DNA of 64,000 bases, taken from contig NW_025842141.1 in NCBI RefSeq assembly GCF_002878395.1, positions 785,677-849,676 of the forward strand. Reading direction: 5' to 3'. Shown here one piece after another: positions 47,396-61,352 of the stretch (positions within the stretch are counted from its first letter, which is position 1; each line of letters starts with the position of its first letter). The notes beneath the pieces were generated by a model. The model was not told where the DNA came from and made no database searches. It worked only from the letters and a program-made list of their open reading frames with translations. A program made the translations under genes and the position numbers. This DNA comes from Capsicum annuum (lineage: Eukaryota > Streptophyta > Magnoliopsida > Solanales > Solanaceae).

Positions 47396-49113
47396 ATGAT
47401 GATTTACTTTAGGGATTCAGTATCTTCTTCCCCTAAGATGCGATATCTTATAATATCATATCACAAGGATAGCGAGGTGAAGACAAAACTACTCATTGGT
47501 ACGCCATTAGCTAAAAAATATGTTGCTCCGTGTCCACTTTGGAAAATATACCTAGTTTATACTAATGGATTTCTAAATTTCATAGTCGTCCACCTAAGAC
47601 ATGGATACTTCGCTCTTCCAATCATCATACAAAAAATATTTCTAGTACTTTTCCATGCTTGGGATGGCAAATCATAAATGGAGAGAATAAGTGGGGTAAA
47701 ACTTTTCAACTTAGTTTCTAGTTTCACTGCATTCCTAGATATTGGGAATGGATTGAGGATGTTCTTAGTAGGAGATGTCAAACTTTAGAGGATTCAAAGA
47801 TTTACTATACCATATATGGTTCACTCTTTACTTATGATAATACTACAAACATCTTACAAGCCTTCTATAAAGCTTGGTGTTCTGTTACGAATATGTTGAT
47901 TACTTCGGTTAGAGAAATGTCCCTATTTTTTTGGGATTAATATATAATTGGAGGTCTTACGATAACCAAAATTATTTATGAGAAAGTCATTCTAGATGTT
48001 ACAGAACTTACAGGCACTTATGATAAGGGAAAAAGGTTCTTCCTCGAAGCTTGTGAGTATCTACTCGAAGCCTTCCATCAACTACGTGAAGGAACTGGTG
48101 ATAATCTGAGCCTTTCCATAAGAAAATGGACAAAGTTTTAGTGTAATAAATATTCTAAATACTAACCACCTCCACCAAAAAGAGAGAAAAAATCCATCCT
48201 TCTTAAATCATCACATAACCCGATGGGAAAACTCAATAAGGCTATTAATTGCTTATCTGAAGAGGAAGGCTTGTTTCATAAGCTAGGAGTCAAAAGTCAC
48301 AAGAAGGATGATACATACTTTGCTGCCATTTTGTCTTTTTTGATATGTCTATTTGTGTTTCCCACGAAGGAAGGAAATGTTATCCGTCTAGGAGTGTTTA
48401 GAGTTGCCAGTTACTTGAAAAGGAAATGAAGAGTTAGCCTTGTGATTTCGGTCTTAACTAGTATCTATAGGGGACTAAAAACATTATCAAAATGTCCATA
48501 TCTTGATCTTGTTTGGGCATACTTCCTAGTTCATTATGTATATGGTTGTTGGCCCGTTACTTCAACACTCATTATCTATTAAAAGATAGGTAAACCGATC
48601 TTCTCCTGGACGGATATTTGGGCGAAGGTTATTCTAGGTACTATGGTAAGGAAGAAGAAAGAAAACGTATACATAGAGGGGTGAATATTTCTTGGAATAG
48701 CACATTGCTCGAGAGGCCTCAAGCCTATCACTACCACCATGATGGAAATGCAAGGAATTCCAATCAAATTTCTTCATGATCATTTGCTCGAACTATCTTA
48801 CTTTAAGGGAAGGGAATGCCTTTATTATTGAGCCTTATAGTCACCACAAATTTAGCCGGCAGTTTGGTTTTATTCAGGATTCCTTTGGCTTACTAGATCA
48901 AGATTTTTGGAAAGCCTCATTAGGAGAGAGAATGAGACTTGAACACATTTGTGTGTTGGCTAAATCCATGGCCAAGGCAACATTTCCCCTTGAGATTCCA
49001 AACTGAAGAAATTCTTATCTTTAAATTATGTCTTAGTGGAAAAAAGTGCATAAGAGTGTTTTAGAAGATCAAATACAGTATTTAGTGAATATTTTGGGTC
49101 CTAGTACTGACTT
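47396..49113 (+). pseudogene. Plant mobile domain (PMD) protein, broken gene
   Basis: Resembles Solanaceae PMD/aminotransferase-like plant mobile domain proteins, often carried by or derived from transposons. Start ATG at 47396. Segments in order across frames: MRYLIISYHKDSEVKTKLL, PCPLWKIYLVYTNGF, ISGVKLFNLVSSFTAFLDI (47680s), LSIRKWTKF (48110s), PPPPKREKK, then 48223-48429 NCLSEEEGLFHKLGVKSHKK and TYFAAILSFLICLFVFPTKE and GVFRVASYL, then VISVLTSIYRGLKTL, and 48780-49006 YLTLREGNAFIIEPYSHHKF, SRQFGFIQDSFG, KASLGERMRLEHICVLAKSM. At about 49040-49110 VHKSVLEDQIQYLVNILGPS ends at the satellite array. At least six stops or shifts. Specific cellular role is unknown. Confidence 0.75.
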
Positions 49114-52100
49114 AAGACACCAATATAACCACATAAAAAACACAAAATACTCTTTGAAGTCCCTACACTTAACAATTTTAAAGTGACTAAGTATCAAAAT
49201 AAAACCGCATTCAAAATAAAAATTCCCTTTAAAGTCCCTAACTCAACCATTTTCAAGTGACTAAGTATCAAAATAAAAAAACATTCAAAAAAAAAATCTC
49301 CTTTAAGGTCCTTACACTTAGCAATTTTCAAGTATCTAAGTCAACATCCAAACAACATTCAAAATAAAAAATCCCCTTTAAGGTCCCTACACTTAACCAT
49401 TTTCAAGTAACAAAATATAAAAACCAAACAACATTCAAAATAAAAAATCCCCTTTAAGATCCCTACACTTAACTATTTTTAAGTAACTAAGTTACCAACC
49501 AAACAACATTCAAAATAAAAAAATCCCCTTTAAAGTCTCTACACTTAACTATTTTAATTGGACAAAGTCACCAACCAAACCGCATTCAAAACAAAATAAC
49601 CCCTTCAAAGTCCTTACACTCAATGATTTTCAAGTGACTAAGTTTCAAAACAAAACGACAAACAAAACATAAATTCCCCTTTAAAGTCCCTACACTTAAG
49701 CATTTTAAAGTAACTAAGTCAACAACCAAACAACATTCTAAAAAGAAATTCCCATTAAAGTCCCTACATTTAACCACTTTCTAGTGACTAAGTATTAAAA
49801 CAAAACCACGTTGAAAACAAAAAATCCCCTTTAAAGTCTCAACACTTAACCATTTTCAAGTGACTAAGTACAAAAAAAAATCACATTCAAAACTAAAAAT
49901 CCCATTTAAAGTCCCTACAATTAACCATTTTCAAGTAACTAAGTCAACCACCAAACCATTTTCCCAACAAAAAATCCCCTTTGAAGTCTCTACACTTAAC
50001 CATTTTCCAGTAACTAATTTACCAACCAAACCACATTGAAAACACAAAATCCCCTTTAAATCACCAAGCAAACCACATTCAAAGAAAAATATCTCTTTTA
50101 AAGTGCCTAAGTATCAAAACAAAACCACATTCAACACAAAAAATCCCCTTTAAAGTCCCTATTCTCAACTATTTTCAAGTGACTATATAAAAACAATACC
50201 ACATTCAAAACGAAAAATCACCTTTAAAGTCCCTACACTTAACCATTTTCAAGTGACTAAGTCACCAACCTAACCACATACAAAACATAAAATCCTCTTT
50301 AAACTCTCTACGCTTAACAATTTTAATGTGACTAAGTATCAAAACAAAAACCACATTCAAAAAAAAAAATCCTCTTTAAAGATCCTACACTCAATCATTT
50401 TCAAGTGATTAAGTATCAAAATAAAACCACATTCATTACAAAAAAAATCCCCTTTAAAGTCCCTAGACTTAACAATTTTAAAGTAACTAAGTTAACATCC
50501 AAACAACATTCAAAACAAAAATTCTTCTTTAAAGTCCCTACACTTAACAATTTTCAAGTGACTAAGTATCAAAATAAAAGCACATTCATCACCATTAAAG
50601 TCCCTACACTTAACCATTTTCAAGGGACTTAAGTCACTAACCTAACCACATAAAAAATACAAAATACTCTTTGAAGTCGCTACACTTAACTATTTTAAAG
50701 TGACTAAGTATCAAGTGACTTAGTCACCAACCTAACCACATTCAAAACACAAAATACCATTTAAAGTTCCTCCACATAACAAATTTCAAGTGACTAAGTT
50801 TTAACATAAAACCACATTCAAAACACAAACTCCCTTTAAAGTCCCTACACTTTACCATTTTCAAGTGACTAAATCACAAAACTAACCTCATTCAAATAAC
50901 AAAATCCCTTTTAAAGTCCCAACAATTAGCCATTTTGAAGTTACTAAGCATAAAAAAAAATCATATTTAAAACAAAAAATCCCCTTTAAAGTCCCTACAC
51001 ATAAACATTTTCAAGTGATTAAGAATAAAAATAAAACCACATTCAAAACAAAAAATTCCCCTTAAATTCTCTACACTAAACCATTTTCAAGCAACTAAGT
51101 CAACAACCAAACCAAAAAATCCCCTTTAAAATCCCTACACTTAACTATTTTGAAGTAACAAAGACACCAAATCATTTTCAAGTAACTATATCACCAATCA
51201 AACAACATTAAAAACACAAAATCTCCTTTAAAGTCCCTACACTTAACCATTTTCAAGTAACTAACTACCAAACCTAAACAACATTCAAATAAAAAATTCC
51301 CTTTAAAGTTCCTACACTTAGCCATTTTAAAGTGACTAAGTATGAAAACTAAACCACATTCAAAATAAAAAATCCCATTTAAAGTCCCAACACTTAACCA
51401 TTTTCAAGTAACTATGTCACCACCCAAACTACATTCAAAACAAAGAATCCCCTTAGAAGTCCCTACACATAACTATTTTCAAGTGACTAAGTCACCAACC
51501 AAACCACATTCAAAACAAAAAACCTCCTTTAAATTCCCTACACTTAACAGTTTTTAAGTGACTAAGTTTAAAAACAAAACCACATTCGAAACACAAAATA
51601 CCCTTTTAATTCTCTACACTTTGTCATATTAAAGTGACTAAGAAACAAAACCAAACAACAATCAAAACAAAAGATCCTCTTTAAATTTCCTACACTCAAT
51701 CATTTTCAAGAGACTAAGTATATAAATAAAACCATATTCAAAACACAAACTCCCCATTAAAGTCCCAACACTTAACCATTTTCAAGTAACTAAGTCAACA
51801 ACCAAACCACATTCAAAACAAAAAATCTTCTTTAAAGTCCGTATACTTAACCATTTTCAAGTGACTAAGTATCAAAACTAAACCACATTCAAAATAAAAA
51901 TTACCCTTTAAAGTCCCTACACTTAACCATTTTTAAGTAAATAAGTCACCAAACAAATAACATTCAAGATAAAAAATACCCTTTAAAGTCCCTACACTTA
52001 ACTATTTTAAAATGACAAAGTCTTCAACCAAACCACATTCAAAATAAAAAATCCACTTTAAAGCCCCTACACATAACGAATTTCATGTGAGATATTTTCA

Positions 52101-55100
52101 AAATAAAACCACATTCAAAACACAAACTCCTCTTTAAATACCCTACACTTAACCATTTTCAAGTGACTAAGTCACCAACCTAACCACATTCAAACCACAA
52201 AATCCCATTTAAACTCCCTCCACAAAACAAATTTCAAGTGACTAAGTTTCAACATAAAACCACATTCAAAACACAAACTCCCCTTTAAAGTCCCTACACT
52301 TTACCATTTTCAAGTGACTAAATCACAAAACTAACCTAATTCAAATCACAAAATCCCTTTTAAAGTCCCTACACTTAGCCATTTTAAAGTTACTAAGTAT
52401 CAAAACAAAATCACATTTAAAACAAAAAATCCCATTTAAAGTCCCTACACATAAACATTTTCAAGTGACTAAGTATAAAAATAAAACCACATTCCGAACA
52501 AAAAATTCCCCTTAAAGTCTCTACACTAAACCATTTTTAAGCAACTAAGTCAACAACCAAACCAAGAAATCCCCTTTAAAGTCCCTACACTTAACTATTT
52601 TCAAGTAACTAAGATACCAAACCATTTTCACGTAACTATATCACCAACCAAACCATATTATAAAAACAAAATCTACTTTAAAGTCCCTACACTTAACCTT
52701 TTCACGTAACTAACTACCAAAACCAAACAACATTCAAAATAAAAAATCCTCTTTAAAGTTCCTACACTTAGCCATTTTCAAGTGACAAAGTATGAAAACC
52801 AAACCACATTCAAAATAAAATATCCCATTTAATGTCCCAACACTTAACCATTTTCAAGTAACTATGTCACCAACCAAACTACATTCAAAACAAAAAATCC
52901 CCATAAAATTCCCTACACATAACTATTTTCAAGTGACTAAGTCACCAACCAAACCACATTCAAAACAAAAAATCTCCTTTAAAGTCCCTACACTTAATAA
53001 TTTTCAAGTGACTAAGTTTAAAAACAAAACCTCATTCAAAAAACAAAATATCCTTTAAATTCCCTACACTTAACCATATTAAAGTGACTAAGTAACAAAA
53101 CCAAACAACATTAAAAAAAAAGATCCCCTTTAAATTCCCTACACTCAACAATTGTCAACAGACTAAGTATATAAATAAAACCATATTCAAAACTAAAAAT
53201 CCCCATTAAAGTCCCTACACTTAACAGTTTTCAGGTAACTAAGTCAAGAACCAAACTACATAAAAAATAAAAAATCTTCAAGAAATCCCTATACTTTACC
53301 ATTTTCAAGTGACTAAGTATCAAAACCAAACCACATTCAACATAAAATATCCCCTTTAAAGTTCCTACACATAACCAATTTCAAGTGACTAAGTTTATAA
53401 AGAGAACCACATTCAAAACACAAACTCCCCTTTAAAGTCCCTACACTAAACCATTTTAAAGTTACTAAGTATTAAAACAAAATCACCTTCAAAATAAAAA
53501 ATCCCCTTTAAAGTCCCTACACATAGCTACATTCAAGTGACTAAGTATCAAAACAAAAACAACATTCAAAACAAAATATTTCTTTTAAATTTCCTACACA
53601 TAACCATTTTCAAGTAACTAAGTCAACAACCAAATCACATTCAAAACAAAAAATCCCCTTTAAAGTCCCTACAATTAACCATTTTTCAGTGACTAAGTCA
53701 CCAACCTAACCACATTAAATACACCAAATTCCCTTTAAAGTTCCTACACATAACCATTTTAAAGTTACTAAGTATCAAAGCAAACCACATTCAAAACCAA
53801 AAATCACCTTTAAAGTCCCTACACTTAAAATTTTTCAAGTGACTAAGTATCAAAACCCAACCACATTCAAAACACAAACTGTCCTTTAAAGTTCCTTCAC
53901 AAAACCATTTTCAAGTAACTAACTACCAAAACCAAAACACATTCAAAATAAAAAATACCCTTTAAAGTACCTACACTTAACCGTTTTCAAGTGACTAAGT
54001 ATGAAAATCAAACCTTATTCAACACAAAAAATCTCTTTTAATGTCCCTACGCTTAACCATTTTCAACTAACTAAGTCGCCGACCAATCCACATTCAAAAT
54101 AAAAAATACTTTTAAAGTCTCTAGACTTAACCATTTTCAAGTGACAAAGTATCAAAACCAACAAAAATTCAAAAAAAAAAAAAAATCTTTTTCAAAGTCC
54201 CTATACTTAAACCATTTTCAACTGACTTCATATTAAAACAAAACCACATTTGAAATAAAAAATCCCTTTTAAAGTCCTTACACATAACCAATTTCAAGTG
54301 ACTAAGTCACCAAACTAACCACTTTTAAAACACAAAAACCCCTTTAAAGTCCCTACACTGAACCATTTTTAAGTTACAAAGTATCAAACCAAAATCACAT
54401 TCAAACAAAAAATTCCCTTAAAAGTCCCTACTCTTAACCATTTTCAAGTGACTAAGCATCAAAACAAAACCACATTCAAAACAAAATATTTCATTTAAAG
54501 TTCCTACACTTAACCATTTTGAAGTAACAAAGCCAACAACCAAACCACATTCAATACACAAAATTTCCTTTAAAGTCTCTACACTTAACCATTTTAAAGT
54601 GACTAAGTATCAAAATAAATCCACATTCAAAACAAAAAATCCCCTTTAATGTCCCTACACTTAACCATTTTCAAGTGACTTAATATCAAAATAAAACCAC
54701 ATTCAAAACAAAAAATCCCCTTTAAAGTCACAACTTAACCATTTTGAAGTAGCTAAGTCAACAACGAAACCATATTCAAAACCAAAAATCTCCTTAAAAA
54801 TTCCTACACTTTACCATTTTCAAGTAACTAAGTCACCAACCAAACCACATTCAAAATACAAAATCCCTTAAAAGTCCCTACACTTAACCATTTTCAAGTG
54901 ACTATGTCAACAACCAAACCACATATAAAAATAAAAAATCTCGGTTAAAGTCCCTCCACTTAACCATTTTCAAGTAACTAAGTCACAAACCATACCACAT
55001 TCAAAACAAAAAATCCTCATTAATATCCCTACATGTAACCATTTTTAAGTGACTTCGTCACCAACTTAACCACATTCAAAACATAAAATCACCTCTAAAG

Positions 55101-58100
55101 TCTCAACACTTAACAATTTTAGAGTCACTAAGTATTAAAACAAAACCACATTCAAAATAAAAAATCCCCTTTAAAGTTTCTACACTCAACAATTTTCAAG
55201 TGACTATGTATTAAAACAAAACAACATTCAAAACCAAAAATCTCCAATGAAGTGCCTATACTGAACCATTTGCAAGTAACTAAGTCAACAACCAAACCAT
55301 ATTCAAAACAAAGAATCCCCTTTAAAGTCCCTATAGTTAAACATTTTCAAGTAACGAAGACACCAACCAAACCACATTCAAAACACAAAATCCCCTTTAA
55401 AGTCCCCACACTTAACCATTTTCAAGTAACTAACTCACCAACCAAACAACTTTTAAAATAAAAAAATCCCCTTTAAAGTCCCTACACTTAACTATTTTCA
55501 ATTGACAAATTCACCAACCAAACCACATTCAAACTAAAAAATATTTTTTAAAGTCCCTACACATAAACAATTTTAAGTGACTAAGTTTCAAAACAAAACC
55601 ACATTCAAAACACAAACTCCCCTTTAAAGTCCCCACACTTAACCATTATCAAGTGACAAAGTATCTAACCTAACCACATTCAAAACACAAAATCTCCTTT
55701 AAAGTCCCTAAACTTAACCATTTTAAAGTTACTATGTATCAAAAAAAATTCACATTCAAAACAAAAAATCCTTTTAAAGTCCCTACTCATAACCATTTTC
55801 AGGTGACTAAGTATCAAAACAAAACCACATTCAAAACAAAATATTTTCTTTAAAGTTCCTACACTTAAACCATTTTCAAGTAACTAAGTCAACAACCAAA
55901 CCACATTCAAAATAAAAAATCCCCTTCAAAGTCACTACAATTAACTATTTTCAAGTAACTAAGTCACCAAACCATTTTCGAGTAATAATATCACCAACAA
56001 AAGTACATTAAAAATAAAAAATCTCCTTAAAGTCTCTACACTTAACTATTTTCAAGTGACTAAGTGACCAACCAAACCACATTCAAAATAAATAATCTCT
56101 TTTAAAGTCCGTACACTTAACCATTTTCAAATAACTAAGTCACCAACCAAACTACATTCAAATTAAAAAGTCACCTTAAAAGTCCGTACACTTAACTATT
56201 TTCAAGTGACTAAGTCCCCAATCAAGCTACATTCAAATAAAAAATCCCCTTTAACATCCATACACTTAACCATTTTCAAGTAACTAAGTCACCAACCAAA
56301 TGTAATTCAAAATAAAAAATCTCCTTTCAAGTCTCTACACTTAACTATATTCTAGTGACAAAGTCATCAACCAAACCACATTCTAAATAAAAATTCTCCT
56401 TTAAAGTCCCTACTCATAACCAATTTCAAGTGATTAAGTTTCAAAACAAAACCACATTCAAAACACAAACTCCCCTTTAAAGTCCCTACACTTAACCACT
56501 TTCAAGTGACTAAGTCACCAACCTAACCACATTTAAAACACAAAAACCTCTTTAAAGTCCATGCACTTAACCGTTTTAAAGTTACGAAGTATCAAAACAA
56601 AATCACATTCCATACAAAAAATTCCCTTAAAACCCCTACTCTTAACCATTTTCAAGTGACTAAGTATATAAAAAACCTACATTCAAAACAAAATATTTCA
56701 ATTAAAGTTGCTACACTTAACTATTATCAAGTAACTAAGTCAACAACCAAACCACATTAAATACACAAAATTTCCTTTAAAGTCCCTACACTTAACCATT
56801 TTAAGATGACCAACACTTAATCATTTTCAAGTGACTTAGTATCAAAATAAAACCACATTCAAAAAAAAATCCCCTTTAATGTCCCAACTTAACCATTTTC
56901 AAGTAACTAAGTTTGCAACGAAAACACATTCAAAACAAAAAATCTCTTTAAAATTTCCTACACTTAACCATTTCAACTGACTAAGTTACCAACCAAACCA
57001 CATTTAAAACACAAAATACCCTTTAAAGTCTCTACACTTAACCATTTTCATGTAACTAAGTCAACAACCAAACCACATATAAAAATAAAAAATCTTATTT
57101 AAAGTCTCTCTAGTTAACCATTTTCAAGTAACTAAGTCACATACCAAACCACATACAAAACACAAAATCATCATTAATGTCCCTGCACTTAACCATTTTC
57201 AAGTGACTAAGTCACCAACCTAACCACATTCTAAACATAAAATCTCCTTTAAAGTTTCTAAACTTAACAATTTTAAAGTCACTAAGTATTAAAACAAAAC
57301 CACATTCAAAATAAAAAATCTCCTTTAAAGTCTCTACACTCAACCATTTTCAGGTGACTAAGTATCAAAATAAAACCACATTCAAAACAAAAAATCCCCA
57401 ATAAAGTCCCTATACTGAACCATTTTCAAGTAACAAAATCAAAAACCAAACCACATTCAAAATAAAAAATTCCCTTTAAAGTCCCTACACTTAACCATTT
57501 TCAAGTGACTTAGTATGAAAACCAAACCACATTCAAAAAAAAAATCTCCTTTAATGTCCCTACACTTAACAATTTTCAAATAACTAAGTCACTAACCAAT
57601 CCATAATCAAAAAAAAAAAAAAATCTCCTTTAAAGTCTCTACACTTAACCATTTTAAACTGACTAAGTATCAAAATAAAACAACATTCAAACTAAAAAAT
57701 CCATTTTAAATTCTGTACACTCAACCATTTTCAAGTGACTAAGTATTAAAACCAAACCACATTCAAAATAAAAAATCAGCTTTAATGTCCCTACACTTAA
57801 CCATTTTCAATTAACTAACTCAACAACCAAACAACATTCAAAATAAAAAGTTCCCTTTAAAATTCATACACTTAACTATTTTCATGTCACGAAGAAACCA
57901 ACCAAACCACATTCAAAACAAAAAATCTCATTTAAAATCCCTACACATAACCAATTTGGAGTGACTAAGTTTAATAAAAAAAACACATTCAAAACACAAT
58001 CTAACCTTTAAAGTCCACACACTTAACCATGTTCAAGTACCTAACTCACCAACCAAACCGCATTCAAAATAAAAAATATCCTTTAAAGTCCCTAAACTTA

Positions 58101-61100
58101 ACCATTTTAAAGTTACAAAGTATCAAAATAAAATCACATTCAAAACAAAAAATGACTTTAAAGTCACTACTCATAACCATTTTCAAGTGACTAAGTATCA
58201 AAACAAATCCACATTCAAAACAAAATATTTCCTTGAAAGTTCCTACACTTAACCATTTTCAAGTAACTAAGTCAACAACCAAACCACATTCAAAACAAAA
58301 AATCCACTTTAAAGTCCCTACAATTAACCATTTCCAAGTAACTAAGTCACCAAACCAATTTCAAGTAATTATATCACCAACCAGACCACATTTCCGACAC
58401 AAAATCCCATTTAAAGACCCTACACTTAACCATTTTCAAGTAACTTAATCACTAATCAAACCACATTCAAACAAAAAAATCCTGTTCAAGTCCTACACTT
58501 AAACATTTTTAAGTTACTAAGTATCAAAACTAAACAACATTCAAAACAAAAAATCTCCTACAAAGTCCCTAAAAATAACCATTTTCAAGTGACAAAGTAT
58601 CAAAACCCAACCACATTCAAAACACAAAATTTCCTTTAAAGTCCCTACGCTTAAACATTTTCAGGTAACTAACTATCAAAACCAAACCACATACAAAACA
58701 AACAATCCCCTTTAAAGTCCCTACACTTAGCCATTTTCAAGTGAATAAGTATGAAAACCAAACGACATTCAAAACAATAAAACCCTTTAAGGTCCCTACA
58801 CTTAACCATTTTCAAGTAACTAAGTCACCAATCAAATTACATTCAAAATAAAAAATCTCTTTAAAAGCCCCTACACTTAACTATTTTCAAGTGACTAAGT
58901 CACCAACCAAACCACATTCAAAACAAATAAACTCTATTAAAGTCCCTACACATAACCATTTTCAAGTAACTAAGTCAGCAACCAAACAACATTCAAAATG
59001 AAAAATCCCCTATAAAGACATTACGCTTTACTATTTTCAAGTGACAAAGTCACCAACCAAACCACATTCTAAACAACTAATCTCCTTTAAAGTCCATACA
59101 CATAACTAACTTCAAGTGACTAAGTTTCAAAACAAAACCACATTAAAAACACCAACTCCCTGTTAAAGTCCCTACACTTAACCATTTTCAAGTGACTAAG
59201 GCACCAACCTCAGCACATTCAAACCACAAAATCTCCTTTATAGTCCGTACACATAACCATTTTAAAGTTACTAAGTTTCAAAACAAAATTACATTCAAAT
59301 CAAAAAATCCCTTTAAAGTCCCTACTCATAACCATTTTCAAGTGACAAAGTATCAAAACAAAACCACGCTCAAGACAAAATATTTCCTTTAAAGTTCCTA
59401 CACTTAACCATTTTCATGTAACTAAGTCAACAACAAAACCACATTCAAAATAAAAAATCCCCTGTAAATTCCCTACACTAAACCATTTTCAAGTAACTAA
59501 ATCACCAACCAAACCACATTCAAAACAAAAAAATACTCTTTAATGTCCCTACACTTAAAACATAAAAATTCAAAACATAAAATCTCCTTTAAAGTCCCTA
59601 CACTTGAAAATTTTAAAGTCTCTAAGTATTAAAACAAAAACCATATTCAAAAAAAAAATCCCCAATAGAGTCCCTATACTGAACCATTTCCTATTAACAA
59701 AGTCAACAACCAAAAGACATTCAAAATTAAAAATTCTCTTTAAAGTCTCTACACTTAACCATTTTCAAGTAACTAAGTCACCAACCAATCCACATTCAAA
59801 ACGAATAATCTCCATTAATGACTGTACACTTAACCATTTTAAAGTGACTAAGTATCAAAAGGAAAACACATTCAAGACAAAAAATTCCCATTAAAGTCCG
59901 TACACTTAACAATTTTCAAGTAACTAGGTCAACAACCAAACCACTTTAAAAACGTAAAATCTTTTTTAAAGTCTCTATACGTTAACAATTTTCAAGTGCC
60001 TAAATATCAAAACCAAACCACACAACCAAACAACATTCAAAACAAAAAAGCCCCTTCAAAGTTCCTACACTTAACCTTTTTCAAGTAACAAAGTCACCAA
60101 CCAAACTATATTGAAAAAAAAAGACCCCTTAAAATACCATACGCTTAACTATTTTCAAGTGACTAAGTCACCAACCAAACCATATTAAAAAAAAAATACC
60201 CTTTAAAGTCCCTACACTTAACCATTTTCACGTGACTAAGTTTCAAAACAAAATCACACTCAAAACACAAAATCCCCTTTAAATTCTCTACACTTAATCA
60301 CTCTCAAGTGACTAAGTCACCAACCAAACCACATTCAACTCAGAAAATCCCCTTTTAAGTCCCTACACTTAACAATTTTATGGTGACTAAGTATCAAAAC
60401 AAAACCACATGCAAAACAAAAAATTTCTTTAAAAGTATCTACACTTAACTAATTTATAGTAACTAAGTATCATAACAAAACAATATTCAAAACAAAAAAT
60501 CCCCTTTAAAGTCTCAACTTAACACTTTTCAAGTAAATAAGTCAAGAACCAAACGACATTGAAAAACAAAAAATCCTCTTTAAAGTCTTTACAGTTAAAA
60601 ATTTTCAAGTAACTAAGTCACCAACCAAACCACATTCAAAACACAAAATTCCCTTAAAAGTCTTGACATTTAACCATTTTCAAGTAACTAAGTCAAAATC
60701 AAATAACATTCAAAATAAAAAATCCCTTTTAAAGTCCTTACACTTAACCATTTTCAAGTAACTAAGTCACAAACCAAACAACATTCAAAAAAAAAATATC
60801 TTTTAAAGTCCCAACATTTAACAATTTTCAAGTCACTAAGTATCAAGACAAAACCACATCCAAAAAAAAAATTCCCTTTAAAGTTTCTTCACTCAACCAT
60901 TTTCAAGTGACTAAGTATCAAAACAAAACCATATACAAAACAAAAAATTCACAATAAAGTCCCTATACTGAACCATTTTCAAGTAACATTGTCAACAACC
61001 AAACCAAATTCAAAATAAAAAATTTCCTTTAAAGTCCCTACACTTAACCAATTTCAAGTGACGTTATATGAAAACCAAACCACATTAAAAAAAATCTCCT

Positions 61101-61352
61101 TTAATGTCCCTACCAATACACATTCAAAACAAAAAATCTCCTTTAAAGTGTCTACACTTAACTATTTTAAAGTGTCTAAGACACCAGCCAAGCCACGTTC
61201 AAAATAAAAAATCACCTTTAAACTTGACCAAGTTTCAAAACAAAAGCACATTGAAAATATAAAATCCCCATCAAATTCCCTACAATTAGCAATTTTGAAG
61301 TGACTAAGTCGCCAACCTAACAACATTCAAAATACAAAATCTTCTTCAAAGT
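49114..61352. repeat. Satellite array, ~76-bp monomer, about 160 copies
   Basis: A 12.2-kb head-to-tail array. The typical monomer reads CTTTAAAGTCCCTACACTTA, ACCATTTTCAAGTGACTAAG, TCACCAACCAAACCACATTC, AAAACAAAAAATCCCC in order, about 75-77 bp. Variants: GTAACTAAG/GTGACTAAG, TATCAAAACA/TCACCAACCA, AACACAAAAT/AACAAAAAAT. Some monomers are truncated (e.g. near 51160, 52615, 55965). The plus strand is strikingly poor in G. Longer periods of about 1.45 kb and about 2.2 kb are present. Open frames of 60-96 codons inside are products of a 75-bp period divisible by three. The array begins in the PMD pseudogene and ends at LTR F. I do not recognise the family. Confidence 0.95.

Noticed and set aside
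49586..49777. Minus-strand 63-codon frame in the satellite start
   Set aside because: A by-product of 75-bp monomers; broken in neighbouring monomers.
49114..61352. CRISPR-like array
   Set aside because: Monomers are contiguous and diverge throughout; there are no constant repeats with unique spacers, and the DNA is plant nuclear.
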